The notes beneath the pieces are model-generated. The model was not told where the DNA came from and did no database searches. It saw only the letters and a program-made list of their open reading frames with translations. Below are positions 1 to 8,039 of a stretch of DNA of 28,991 nt, in pieces. Made by a program: the position numbers and the translations under genes. Numbering within the stretch: the first letter of the stretch is position 1; each line of letters begins with the position of its first letter. This DNA comes from CAZYVA01 sp964650695 (GTDB taxonomy: Bacteria; Bacillota; Clostridia; Lachnospirales; Lachnospiraceae), in NCBI GenBank assembly GCA_964650695.1, contig CAZYVA010000014.1:1-28991 (forward strand). Reading direction: 5' to 3'.

Positions 1-74
1 GGAAGCATAGCTCAGCTGGGATGAGCGCTCGCCTGACTAGCGGGAGGTCAAGGGTTCGAGCCCCTTTGCTTCCA
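1..74 (+). tRNA. tRNA-Val (anticodon GAC)
   Basis: A full cloverleaf can be drawn. The acceptor stem is GGAAGCA (1-7) with TGCTTCC (67-73), followed by discriminator A74. The D stem is GCTC/GAGC (10-13/23-26). The anticodon stem is CTCGC/GCGGG (28-32/40-44), with loop CTGACTA placing anticodon GAC at 35-37. The T stem is AAGGG/CCCTT (50-54/62-66) with loop TTCGAGC. CCA is not encoded directly after A74. The window begins at the first base, so other tRNAs could lie upstream. Confidence 0.95.
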
Positions 75-322
75 TTGCTGCGGTTTGATGTATGGTTATC
101 GATTTCCTCCGCAAATACAAGGTTCATTTTTGTTTCCTGCCCCTTTTATCATACGGATTTCATACGTATTTCGTGGGAGTTCTTATTTTTTTCCTTTTTT
201 TGCCGAAAATAGATATAGATATAGAGCAAATGTTCCTCCCTCCTACGGTCATCAGGCCAGGGAGGGGGGACATTCTTTGTAATAATGAAGAGCGTTAAGT
301 ACAGGAAAGGAAGTGTTACATT
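75..322. other. intergenic leader between tRNA-Val and the first gene
   Basis: I see no convincing gene in this stretch. It is AT-rich up to about 230, with a T-rich run and an ATAGATATAGATATAGA stretch that could hold a -10 region. An imperfect inverted repeat CCTCCCT (about 235-243) with AGGGAGG (about 260-266) follows. It could form a hairpin in the 5' leader of the next gene. It is not followed by a T run, so it is not a clear terminator. Confidence 0.35.
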
Positions 323-1243
323 ATGGCAATTGAATTGATTTCCGGTATGGTACTGACGAGGGCAGGCGTGAGCGTCTCTGGCAGCAAATTAAGCGATGCA
401 GATATCCAAAAAGTCCAAAGCGATGCCAAAACTGCAGCGGCCACGAATACGCTTCAAGCGTCGCCTTGCAGCGCAGATCGATCTGAAGATGAGTTGGCCG
501 CAGCCGGATACAGTTTTGAAAGCACTGTGGCACCCGAATTGTTTTCTGCCAGCCTGCCAAAAGCTGATGCTGACGGCAATTACATTGTGGGCGGCGTGCG
601 GTTTTCAGAAAGCGAGCTTACACAGAGCAGAAGTGTCGTTCAGTCCGCTATCCGTGATCTGCCCACCGGTACGCTGGATTACAGCGATTACGTCAAAATG
701 GGCCTTGCGGTCTGCTCTGTGGAAACCTATGCCGAGGGCAATTTAACCGCCGGGCAAGGGCAGGTCTTGAAAGATGCCATGCAGGAATACATAGACTATT
801 TGGTTTCCCAGGAGAAAGAAATGCTGTCGGATGGCAGCTTCGTTGAGGGAAACCGTGGAGAACTGTCTGTTTATTATGGTAAAGAAGAGGTTGCTGACAG
901 CACGAGGGTGGAAGCAATGAACGCATTGATCGACGAAATGAACCGGGTGTCCGGGGGAAACAAAGCCCATGTCAGCGCAGGCTGTTCCATCGTGGTGCAA
1001 AGCGCAACAAACCAAAGCCTGATTTCTGAAATTAACGGTTTATTCTCCGGGCTTGATTTAAATGATTCCTCTGCAGTCAGCAGCGCAATGGAGAAATATA
1101 AGGACTTGATGACGCCCGCCCTTCTTGCCAGCGGAACAAATACTTCAAACGTCAATCGGGTTTTAAACAAACAGATTGCGGATTTTATGTCGCAGGTGAA
1201 CGGCGTTTTTGCCCAATACATGACATTGAGCGTCCAGGCGTAG
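323..1243 (+). CDS. hypothetical protein, 306 aa
   Basis: I do not recognise this family. The start is supported by an AGGAAAGGAAG ribosome binding site just before the ATG. The protein is soluble-looking: there is no signal peptide and no membrane segment. It is rich in Ser, Ala, Asn and Asp. An N-terminal stretch carries a short GVSVSGSKLSDADIQ motif, the middle is predicted helical, and the C-terminus (about 230-306) is Ser/Asn-rich. Four cysteines are scattered with no metal-binding pattern. It stands alone on the plus strand and converges on the gap-broken gene at 1371-2346. Prediction as a real gene rests on length, start context and the lack of a better frame. Function is unknown. Confidence 0.75.
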   Translation: MAIELISGMVLTRAGVSVSGSKLSDADIQKVQSDAKTAAATNTLQASPCSADRSEDELAAAGYSFESTVAPELFSASLPKADADGNYIVGGVRFSESELTQSRSVVQSAIRDLPTGTLDYSDYVKMGLAVCSVETYAEGNLTAGQGQVLKDAMQEYIDYLVSQEKEMLSDGSFVEGNRGELSVYYGKEEVADSTRVEAMNALIDEMNRVSGGNKAHVSAGCSIVVQSATNQSLISEINGLFSGLDLNDSSAVSSAMEKYKDLMTPALLASGTNTSNVNRVLNKQIADFMSQVNGVFAQYMTLSVQA

Positions 1244-1347
1244 CGCGGCGAACAATTTGGAATGGCAATTCATTTCATGCGCGGGTATAGTTTCACGCAA
1301 GTGACAAGCCGATAAAGAACCGATGAAAGAACTGTAAAAAATGTAAA

Positions 1348-1373
1348 TGACAGACCTCTTATGAGGTCTGTCA
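1348..1373 (-). terminator. rho-independent terminator of the minus-strand gene
   Basis: A perfect 11-bp inverted repeat, TGACAGACCTC and GAGGTCTGTCA, has a 4-base loop. On the minus strand it is followed by a T-rich tract (TTTACATTTTTTAC, about 1334-1347). The stop codon of the minus-strand gene (TCA at 1371-1373 on the plus strand) lies inside the 5' arm. The plus-strand side lacks a T run, so it should act only on minus-strand transcription. Confidence 0.8.
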
Positions 1374-2346
1374 TGCCTTGGTATCCAGTATGCTTACCGG
1401 CTGCGGGGCTTTTGTATGCCGTGCGGCGGCATAAACGGCCCTTGCCTTTGCATGGCGGACTTTTTTCTGTTCCGCAGTCTCCACGCCCAATTCCTGACGC
1501 GTTTCTGTCCCTGCGTCCACTCTCCGTTGACGCGCCGCAGTCTCTGCGTCCGNNNNNNNNNNNNNNNNNNNNNNNNNNNNNNNNNNNNNNNNNNNNNNNN
1601 NNNNNNNNNNNNNNNNNNNNNNNNNNNNNNNNNNNNNNNNNNNNNNNNNNNNCGTCCGCGTTTCGCTGATATGCCTCTGCTTCCTTTACCGGTTCTGCCT
1701 GGATAACCTTTTCCGCCTCTAAGGACGCATCTTTTTTCACAGCCTGTTCTTTCGCGGGAGGCTCTTGCTCCTGTGTGCGGGCAGCCTCCTCTGCTTCCCT
1801 CTCGTCCTTTGCGGCTTCCGCTCTCTCCGCTTCTGTCGGAAGCTTCGTGTAATCGCCGCTTTTTATAAATTCCTGCGTGATACGGTCAAACGCCTGGAGC
1901 TTCGCTAGTTCCTCCATGGCGATCCCCATCGCCGCCTCCTTGCCCATGCCCTGCTCCGCAGCTTTTATGGTCGAAAGAGCCGCGTTGATACGGTTCATTT
2001 TTAAGCGCTGCACATCCTCTTTTGTCTCACAGCGCCGAAGCTCCTCCTCGTAAGCTTTCTGCTCCTGCTCGCTCTGCATAAGCTTCTGGTATGCCTGGGG
2101 ATTTTTGGCGCGGAGATAGTCTTTTTCCTCAGCAGTAAGCTTCTTTCCCGCAAGCATCTTTCTTGTGATACTTGCCAGCTTATCGCTCTCCTGCCTGTTT
2201 TTCAACTCTTCTGTCATCCAATTGGCGGTGGGATCTTCGTGTCCCATTAAATTACCTGTGCGCTTTTTCTGCTCGACGTTGGCCGTAAGCTGCAGGCTTT
2301 TCATATAAGAATGGATACTCCCAATCGTACTCAGATTGATATTCAT
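1371..2346 (-). CDS. hypothetical helical protein, broken by an assembly gap
   Basis: I do not recognise this family. The chosen start gives MNINLSTIGS, preceded by AAAGGGTGG; the longer frame starting at 2388 has no ribosome binding site. The N-terminal 230 residues are charged and mostly helical, and residues from about 185 on are Glu/Ala/Lys-rich, coiled-coil-like. A 100-N gap (1553-1652) interrupts the gene. Reading straight through the gap gives a frame with a poor tail. In the frame one step away the tail reads DAETAARQRRVDAG and ends PVSILDTKA, with its stop at 1371-1373 inside a good terminator. That tail matches the upstream composition, so I take it as the true C-terminus. The gap is then a placeholder whose real length must be a multiple of three. 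No signal peptide or membrane segment is visible. Confidence 0.65.
1553..1652. other. assembly gap (100 N) in a repeat-like coding stretch
   Basis: Exactly 100 N bases, the usual placeholder for a gap of unknown size. Both edges carry the same short sequence (GCGTCCG on the left, CGTCCGCG on the right). That suggests a collapsed GCGGAC-type tandem repeat encoding Ala-Asp/Glu-rich residues. Confidence 0.9.
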
Positions 2347-2576
2347 TCTGCCACCCTTTTTATTCCCTTTCCCTTTTTCGAGAGCCATTATTTATGGAAA
2401 ATGCCTCCCCCGTCCGTATAGAGGAACCGCAATTGTCCGGTACTTTTACAGTTACGGGGGGGGACTCTTTATATTAATATCGGCTTCGATATTTTGTAAA
2501 ATAAGATACGGTCTAAGGATACTTTTTAAAATCATATTTTTATTGCCATTTCCCCTGATCTGTGTTATCCTATGCC

Positions 2577-2637
2577 CTGTCGGTTCACAAAGTGAACGAA
2601 CAGCGGCATCATCAGGGGGCAAATCCTGTTTGACCCC
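2577..2637. repeat. composite palindromic intergenic repeat, copy A
   Basis: Two inverted repeats lie side by side. The first is CTGTCG-GTTCAC-AAA-GTGAAC (2577-2597), extended by GAACAG to 2603. The second is GGGGCAAA-TCCTG-TTTGACCCC (2616-2637). The same arrangement, a hairpin then a TTTGACCCCA palindrome, recurs at 23220-23286. The 408 bases between the minus-strand gene and the alcohol dehydrogenase (2347-2754) otherwise hold only AT-rich sequence that may contain promoters for both divergent genes; no other gene is seen. Confidence 0.6.
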
Positions 2638-2754
2638 AAATCATTTTCATTAACCGTACCATTACTTCAACGAAGCCTTTCCTGCGCTATGCCAGGTTTG
2701 GCTGGCGTGTGTACCGTTACAGGTAACAGGACAAGCAAAGGATGTGTGATCATT

Positions 2755-4005
2755 ATGAATATTTTGAAGCGTTTTTATTGTCGGGCATTTCAGACGGGGC
2801 TGCGTATAGCGCTGCCTTTTTTGCCCTACCGCAACCCGGAAATCATGCACCAGATTGACGCGATACCCAGCCTGCTGATCGAGAAAAACCTTCAGCATCC
2901 ACTCATCGTGACGGACGGCATGCTCCGCAGCTTGGGGATGAGCGCCGGCCTGGAAAAGACCCTGGCAGAAGCGGATATCCCTTATGCCATCTATGATAAG
3001 ATCCGGCAAAATCCTACTTCCCTTATGGTTGAAGAGGCGTTCCTTCTATATCAGGAAGACCGATGCGACTGCCTGATTGCATTTGGCGGCGGCTCTTCCA
3101 TGGACTGCGCAAAGGCTGTAGGCGCCCGCATAGCCAGGCCGGAGAAAGAGCTTTATGAAATGTCCGGCATCTTGAAGGTGCTTCGCAAAACGCCTCTTAT
3201 GATCGCCATCCCTACTACTGCGGGAACCGGGAGTGAAGCTACCTTGGCGGCGGTCATTGTAGACAGCGAAAGCCGCCACAAATATGTTATCAATGATTTC
3301 CCATTGATTCCCGACTATGCGGTTTTAGACCCTTCCACGATCCATCTGCTTCCCAGGGACATTGCCGCAGCGACAGGGATGGACGCGCTCACCCACGCGG
3401 TGGAAGCTTACATTGGGCGCTCCACGACCTTAAGGACCAGAAAGGATGCTGTGAGAGCAGTCCGATATATTTTTTCCGACATCGAAGATTCTTCCTCGCA
3501 CAAACGCAGGCGCGCAGAAAAAAATATGCTGCTCGCGGCTCACCTGGCCGGCCGTGCTTTCACCCGTTCTTATGTCGGATATGTCCATGCGGTGTCCCAT
3601 TCCCTGAGCGGGCAGTATGATATGCCCCATGGCCTGACAAACGCGATCCTGCTGCCTATCGTTTTGGAAATGTATGGCCCCGCCGTTTATAAAAAGCTGG
3701 CAAAGCTGGCGCTGGCGGTCGGTATGGGGACAAAGGAAGAACCCGCAGAGACGCTGGCAAAGCGTTTTATCCGATCCATTTATGATTTAAACGCCCGCCT
3801 TGGGATTCCTTCCTCTATAGAAGGCATCCGGGAAGAGGATATCCCCCAGTTGGCCGCTTATGCGGATAAAGAAGCAAATCCTCTGTACCCGGTTCCCGTC
3901 CTGTGGGATCGGAAGGCATTGGAGGCGGTCTACAGAAAGGCGGCAGACAGGGAAAAGCTGTGCCAGCCGCCAAAGGACATGGCAATATCAAAAGAACCGA
4001 AATAA
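2755..4005 (+). CDS. iron-containing alcohol dehydrogenase
   Basis: This is a group III (Fe-dependent) NAD(P)H alcohol dehydrogenase of 416 aa, expected to interconvert an alcohol and an aldehyde in the cytoplasm. The nucleotide-binding motif GGGSSMD is at 111-117, and TTAGTGSE is at 154-161. The metal ligands fit the family pattern: Asp210 and His214 in GMDALTHAVEAY, His278 in VHAVSH and His292 in MPHG; the 14-residue spacing of the last two matches FucO. I chose the ATG at 2755 because AAAGGATG lies just upstream; an in-frame ATG at 2689 has no good site. A hydrophobic, basic N-terminal segment (about 1-28) precedes the core domain. It stands alone, with palindromic repeats on both sides. 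The substrate cannot be told from sequence. Confidence 0.9.
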   Translation: MNILKRFYCRAFQTGLRIALPFLPYRNPEIMHQIDAIPSLLIEKNLQHPLIVTDGMLRSLGMSAGLEKTLAEADIPYAIYDKIRQNPTSLMVEEAFLLYQEDRCDCLIAFGGGSSMDCAKAVGARIARPEKELYEMSGILKVLRKTPLMIAIPTTAGTGSEATLAAVIVDSESRHKYVINDFPLIPDYAVLDPSTIHLLPRDIAAATGMDALTHAVEAYIGRSTTLRTRKDAVRAVRYIFSDIEDSSSHKRRRAEKNMLLAAHLAGRAFTRSYVGYVHAVSHSLSGQYDMPHGLTNAILLPIVLEMYGPAVYKKLAKLALAVGMGTKEEPAETLAKRFIRSIYDLNARLGIPSSIEGIREEDIPQLAAYADKEANPLYPVPVLWDRKALEAVYRKAADREKLCQPPKDMAISKEPK

Positions 4006-4048
4006 CAGTCTTTCATTTTCCCGCTCTTTGTGGTATTGTAATATTATA

Positions 4049-4119
4049 ATGATACCAGGGTCAAACAGACAAAAATCCGATGCAAGCATCCGTTTTTGGG
4101 TCTATTTGCCCGTTATCAT
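4049..4119. repeat. long imperfect palindrome with GGGTCAAA ends
   Basis: An imperfect inverted repeat lies between the alcohol dehydrogenase and the hemerythrin. Outer arms are ATGATA (4049-4054) and TATCAT (4114-4119). Next come GGGTCAAA (4058-4065) and TTTGCCC (4105-4111), then AGAC with GGTCT. The inner arms are an A5 run with CCGATGC against GCATCCG with a T5 run. It could fold into one long hairpin. Its GGGTCAAA-type ends resemble the repeats at 2616-2637 and 23266-23286. Confidence 0.6.
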
Positions 4120-4214
4120 AACTGGCGGCAGGATTGACGATGGATAGTAACTGGTTGTAAGCATTACTGCCGTTGATTGCCACATGGAATTTCAAAAAAC
4201 AGGAGGCGCTTTTT

Positions 4215-4637
4215 ATGAGAGCAGAATTCAGCGACAATTTAATCACCGGGAATGAATTGATTGACACGCAGCACAAAGAATTGATCAGCCGCATCAATAA
4301 GCTGTTGGATGGCATTGAAGACAACAGGGAGAAAATAGCGGCGATCAATACCCTGGATTTCCTTTCCGATTACACAGATTTCCATTTTTCCGCAGAAGAA
4401 GCGCTGCAGCAGGAAATCGGGTATCCTGGATACAAGGAACATAAGGCGCAGCATGACGCATTCAAGCAGACCGTTGCCGAGCTGCATGAAATGCTGGAAG
4501 AAGAGGATGGTCCTTCCGACGCTTTTGTTCGGAAGGTCGAGGAAAATGTCATCAAATGGTTCTATGGCCATATCGAAGGGTTTGACCGCTCCGTTGCGGA
4601 ATATAAGAATATGCGCGACCACGGAGACAGGCTTTAG
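4215..4637 (+). CDS. bacteriohemerythrin, single domain
   Basis: A small cytoplasmic di-iron, oxygen-binding protein of 140 aa, the usual length of the family. The seven expected iron ligands are present in order: His20 in IDTQH, His57 and Glu61 in HFSAEE, His76 and His80 in HKAQH, and His119 with Asp124 in HIEGFD. The ATG at 4215 follows AGGAGG (4201-4206) at good spacing. An upstream in-frame ATG at 4173 has no such site. It precedes the nitrogenase-like block by 237 bases and is separated from it by a terminator-like hairpin. It may bind or sense O2 near highly oxygen-sensitive enzymes, but that link is only positional. Confidence 0.93.
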   Translation: MRAEFSDNLITGNELIDTQHKELISRINKLLDGIEDNREKIAAINTLDFLSDYTDFHFSAEEALQQEIGYPGYKEHKAQHDAFKQTVAELHEMLEEEDGPSDAFVRKVEENVIKWFYGHIEGFDRSVAEYKNMRDHGDRL

Positions 4638-4756
4638 GATTGTCCGTTTTTTTCAATACCACTCTGACGGAAAGATGTTTTTTCGATCCGGAAGACAGAC
4701 AGACGTAAACAGCAGGCGGTGAGGCTTTATGCTGCGTTGCGTAGAATGATGTTATG

Positions 4757-4789
4757 TCCTTCCACAGAGTGGAGGGATATTTTTGTTTT
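4757..4789 (+). terminator. terminator or attenuator hairpin ahead of the nitrogenase-like operon
   Basis: The stem TCCTTCCAC / GTGGAGGGA (4757-4765 and 4769-4777) has one T-G wobble and an AGA loop. It is followed by TATTTTTGTTTT. It ends 85 bases before the NifH-like start. It may end transcription of the hemerythrin gene or act as an attenuator in the leader of the operon. No known riboswitch core was recognised in the leader (4638-4874). Confidence 0.65.
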
Positions 4790-4874
4790 CCGGGAAAGCG
4801 CGTACCCTGGGCAGAGGAACGGCCTTGGCTTTGCGGCTGGCATCCCTTTATTTTACATGACGCGGGAGGTTGTG

Positions 4875-5645
4875 ATGTTAAAGATTGCTATTTACGGAAA
4901 AGGCGGGATTGGGAAATCAATGGTGACAAGCAATCTTGCGGCGGCGTTTGCCGGCATGGGCAGGCGCGTCATCCAGATCGGATGCGACCCGAAAGCGGAT
5001 TCCACGATCAATCTGCTGGGCGGGAAGCCGTTGCTTCCGGTCATGAATTATATGCGGGAGCATGACAAAGACCCAGAGGGCATTGAGGAGATTTCCAGGG
5101 TTGGCTTCGGCGGCGTGCTGTGCATCGAGACGGGAGGGCCGACGCCGGGGCTTGGGTGCGCCGGGCGCGGGATCATAGCGACGTTCCAGCTTCTGGAGGA
5201 GCTGGAGCTTTTCCAGACGTGGAAGCCGGACGTTGTGCTTTACGATGTGCTGGGGGACGTGGTCTGCGGTGGTTTTGCCGCCCCGATACGGGAAGGCTAC
5301 GCGGAAAAAGTCGTGATTGTCACCTCTGGGGAAAAAATGGCTCTCTATGCCGCAGGCAATATTTACCAGGCGGTCCGGAATTTCGAGGATCGCCATTATG
5401 CCAAGGTTGCCGGGATCATTTTAAACCATCGGGACGTGGAGCGTGAGACGGAAAAAGTACAGGCGTTTGCCTCCAAAAACCAAATCCGGATTTTGGGGGA
5501 GGTGCCAAGGAGCCATGACATTACCCGTTTTGAGGATCTGGGCATGACGGTTGTGCAAGGCGGCCCTGAACTGGAGGTGAGCCGGATGTTTCGGGCGCTT
5601 GCCGGGAAACTCTGGGAGGAACAGGAAAGCGGGGGAGCGGAATGA
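4875..5645 (+). CDS. NifH-like ATPase / reductase component
   Basis: This is a nitrogenase iron-protein homologue of 256 aa, shorter than NifH (about 290). Such proteins are dimers holding one [4Fe-4S] cluster, and they pass electrons to a D/K-type partner on ATP hydrolysis. The P-loop GKGGIGKS is at 8-15 and CDPKADST at 37-44. The cluster cysteines are Cys95 in GLGCAGRG and Cys131 in DVVCGG, matching NifH Cys97 and Cys132; Arg98 matches the NifH ADP-ribosylation arginine. The start at 4875 follows GGGAGG; a longer frame from 4719 crosses a terminator and is rejected. Its stop overlaps the next ATG by four bases. It is the only NifH-like gene seen, so it probably serves both D/K pairs. It could also be called NflH; it is not recognisably BchL, BchX, CfbC or MarH. 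Confidence 0.93.
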   Translation: MLKIAIYGKGGIGKSMVTSNLAAAFAGMGRRVIQIGCDPKADSTINLLGGKPLLPVMNYMREHDKDPEGIEEISRVGFGGVLCIETGGPTPGLGCAGRGIIATFQLLEELELFQTWKPDVVLYDVLGDVVCGGFAAPIREGYAEKVVIVTSGEKMALYAAGNIYQAVRNFEDRHYAKVAGIILNHRDVERETEKVQAFASKNQIRILGEVPRSHDITRFEDLGMTVVQGGPELEVSRMFRALAGKLWEEQESGGAE

Positions 5646-6934
5646 AAGCGGCGCCTTTTTACAGGACGGCGAAAGAACTGGCGGAGGGAGGATTTTCCTC
5701 CCTCCCCAAGGAATACCGGACCAATACTCATTTGATTTACAGTTCTCCGGCCACGCTGGCGTTTAATTCTCCAGGAGCGGAAGGGTTCGGCGTGAAGCGG
5801 GCGGGTCTTGCCGTACCTGGCTCCATCATGCTGCTTGTTTCGCCGGGATGCTGCGGGCGCAATACTACCGGGCTGGGAAATGCCGAAGCCTATCAGGGAC
5901 GGATGTTTTATCTGCGGATGGAAGAGGCGGATCTTGTGACGGGCAGACATTTGAAGAAGATTCCCGCAGCGGTGGAAGAAATCATACAGGCATGCGTTAA
6001 ACCACCGTCGGCAGTCATGATCTGTATCACCTGTGTGGATGCCCTGCTTGGGACAGATATGGAGCGTGTCTGCCGCCAGGCGGAAAAAGCGGTGGGGATC
6101 CCAGTGCGTCCCTGCTATATGTACGCGCTTACGAGGGAGGGTAGGAAACCGCCGATGGTCCATGTAAGGCAGTCCATTTATTCCTTGCTTGAGCCGGGGA
6201 AGAGACGGGGGACCAGCGTAAATCTGCTGGGATATTTTGCGCCGCTCCTTCCGGATTGTGAGTTGTATGGTATGCTGGAAAGCATTGGTGTGAAGCGGAT
6301 CCGTGAGATTTCCCGCTGTAAAGATTATGGGGAATATCAGGAAATGGCGGAGGCGAATTTCAACCTGGTGTTAGACGCCCAGGCGCGGGAGGCGGCTGCT
6401 GATTTGGAACGGCGGCTCCGGATCCCGTCCATTGAGATGAAACGTTTTTATCAGATGGATAAAATCCAGAGCCAGTATGCGGCGCTGGGGGCGGCGCTGG
6501 GGGTAACGTTCCAAGATACGCCTTATATGGAGCAGGCAAAGGCTGCGGTGGGGCATTTTCGGGAAGGGCACGGAAGTGCGTCTTTCGCGGTCGGTGAATT
6601 TTTGAACGGAGACGCATTTGAGATGGCCCTTGCACTGGTGAAATATGGGTTTTCGGTGAGAGCGGTTTATGGGACGCCGAATGAGGAAAACTGGCGTTTC
6701 CTTTCCATGCTGGGAAAGCTCAGCCCACAGACGAAAGTCTATTCCAACCTGGAGCCTTCGATGGCCTTTTATGAGCCGGAGGAACCGGTTGATTTTGCGG
6801 TGGGCAAGGACGCGGCTTATTATCATCCACATACAAAAGCGGTTTTATGGCAGTCGGATATCCAGCCTTTCGGCTACGCGGGCGTCCGTAAGCTGTTTGA
6901 ATGCCTGTCAGAGGTGGGAAAGGAGAGGGACTAG
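5642..6934 (+). CDS. nitrogenase component 1-like protein, NifD-type (pair 1)
   Basis: A 430-aa member of the oxidoreductase/nitrogenase component 1 family (NifD, BchN, CfbD relatives). The order of motifs fits an alpha-type subunit. SPGCCGRNT with Cys70 and Cys71 sits where NifD has Cys88. RMEEADLVTG (about 92-101) matches the family's E-x-D-x-x-x-G segment. CVDALLGTD with Cys131 sits where NifD has Cys154, six residues before the GTD glycine. The position of NifD Cys62 falls in an AFNSPGAEG stretch without cysteine. I see no equivalents of the NifD FeMo-co ligands Cys275 and His442, so a different cofactor or a directly bound substrate is likely. It overlaps the NifH-like gene and is followed after one base by its K-type partner. 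It is a paralogue of the protein at 13313-14659. Confidence 0.88.
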   Translation: MKAAPFYRTAKELAEGGFSSLPKEYRTNTHLIYSSPATLAFNSPGAEGFGVKRAGLAVPGSIMLLVSPGCCGRNTTGLGNAEAYQGRMFYLRMEEADLVTGRHLKKIPAAVEEIIQACVKPPSAVMICITCVDALLGTDMERVCRQAEKAVGIPVRPCYMYALTREGRKPPMVHVRQSIYSLLEPGKRRGTSVNLLGYFAPLLPDCELYGMLESIGVKRIREISRCKDYGEYQEMAEANFNLVLDAQAREAAADLERRLRIPSIEMKRFYQMDKIQSQYAALGAALGVTFQDTPYMEQAKAAVGHFREGHGSASFAVGEFLNGDAFEMALALVKYGFSVRAVYGTPNEENWRFLSMLGKLSPQTKVYSNLEPSMAFYEPEEPVDFAVGKDAAYYHPHTKAVLWQSDIQPFGYAGVRKLFECLSEVGKERD

Positions 6935-6935
6935 G

Positions 6936-8039
6936 ATGAAGGGTTTGCGGAAATATCTGCCTCCGTTTGCCCCGGACATTTCGGGGGCATCCTCCGTGCT
7001 TTACGAAATGGGTGGGATATTGGTTATTTGTGACGCAGGCGGCTGCACGGGAAATGTATGTGGTTTTGACGAGCCGAGATGGTTTTTGAAAAGAAGCTGC
7101 ATCTTCAGCGCGGGGCTTCGGGATATGGACGCTGTATTCGGGCGGGATGACCGGCTGGCCGCAAAGCTGGAGGAAGCGTGCAGCCAGATAGAGGCGGCGT
7201 TTGTCTGTGTCATCGGCACGCCGGTTCCGGCTGTGATCGGCACGGATTACCGGGCGTTAAAAAGGATGCTGGAAACAAAAGTCCATTTGCCGGTCTTTAC
7301 GGTTGAGACAACCGGGATCCGGCAGTATGACGCAGGCGAGGAGATGGCTTATATGGAGCTGTTCCGCACTTTTGCGCAAAAACAGGCGGCGGTGCGCCCA
7401 GGGACGGTGGGAATCCTTGGTGCGACGCCATTGGACGTCAGCGACTTGGACGTCCAGGGAAAGCTTCGGCATGTGCTTTCCGGCGAGGGAATCCGGGAAG
7501 TATACTGCTACGGTATGGGGGACGGGCTTTCCAAGGTCCAAAAAGCCGGTGAAGTGGAAAAAAACCTGGTGTTATCCCCCGCTGCGCTTGCGGCGGCAAA
7601 ATATTTGGAAGCACAGTTCGGCACACCGTATGAGGCACGGTACCCGCTGGCGGAAAGGCTGTTATCTGACGCTATGGAAAAAACGGATGTCCGGATGATT
7701 CTGCAAAACGCAGAAAATGGAACATGGGAAAAACAGGGCAGATACGCGAACATATTGATCCTGCACCAACAGGTACTGGCGAATGGGCTGCGAAAGGCCC
7801 TGCAAAAGCGCCTGGGCCCGGAAAGCCGTATCACCGTGGCAAGTTTCTTTTTGATGAAAGACGAATGGATGGAAAACGGGGATATCAGGCTTCGTGAGGA
7901 AGAGGAGCTTTTTCGGCTGGCGGAGGACGGAGCGTATACGCTTGTGGCCGCGGACGGGATTTTCCGCCCGATGTTTGGCAAGGATGTGGCGTTTATTGAC
8001 ATTCCCCACTTTGCCTGTTCCGGGAGGCTATGTGGATGA
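6936..8039 (+). CDS. nitrogenase component 1-like protein, NifK-type (pair 1)
   Basis: A 367-aa beta-type nitrogenase-like subunit, expected to form a heterodimer or heterotetramer with the preceding protein. LYEMGGILVICDAGGC (22-37) with DEPRW (45-49) is the region around NifK Cys95, and Cys37 aligns with it. DMDAVFGRDDRL (63-74) is the family's D-A-V-F-G segment. GTPVPAVIGTD (94-104) is the NifK Cys153 region, but the Cys153 position is Pro96. ILGATPLD and HFACSGRLC near the end are shared with the protein at 14683-15876. The ATG at 6936 follows AGGAGAGGG. Its stop overlaps the hypF start region. The protein is shorter than NifK (about 510 aa), as is usual for nitrogenase-like proteins. Confidence 0.87.
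   Translation: MKGLRKYLPPFAPDISGASSVLYEMGGILVICDAGGCTGNVCGFDEPRWFLKRSCIFSAGLRDMDAVFGRDDRLAAKLEEACSQIEAAFVCVIGTPVPAVIGTDYRALKRMLETKVHLPVFTVETTGIRQYDAGEEMAYMELFRTFAQKQAAVRPGTVGILGATPLDVSDLDVQGKLRHVLSGEGIREVYCYGMGDGLSKVQKAGEVEKNLVLSPAALAAAKYLEAQFGTPYEARYPLAERLLSDAMEKTDVRMILQNAENGTWEKQGRYANILILHQQVLANGLRKALQKRLGPESRITVASFFLMKDEWMENGDIRLREEEELFRLAEDGAYTLVAADGIFRPMFGKDVAFIDIPHFACSGRLCG

Noticed and set aside
1..322. An integration site at the tRNA-Val gene
   Set aside because: No integrase gene and no second copy of the tRNA 3' end were seen in the window.
4638..4874. A molybdenum-cofactor or cobalamin riboswitch in the operon leader
   Set aside because: I looked for conserved cores of these classes and did not recognise them. 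Only the terminator-like hairpin is supported.
4719..4874. N-terminal extension of the NifH-like protein from an upstream ATG at 4719
   Set aside because: The extension crosses the terminator hairpin and lacks homology to NifH. The ATG at 4875 has a GGGAGG site and starts exactly at the conserved first strand.
4875..8039. True nitrogenase (NifHDK), DPOR/COR (BchLNB/XYZ) or F430 reductase (CfbCD)
   Set aside because: No FeMo-co ligand equivalents, no NifB, NifE or NifN with standard motifs, no chlorophyll or F430 genes nearby, and the hyp/hyd context does not fit any of them. General nitrogenase-like naming is kept.
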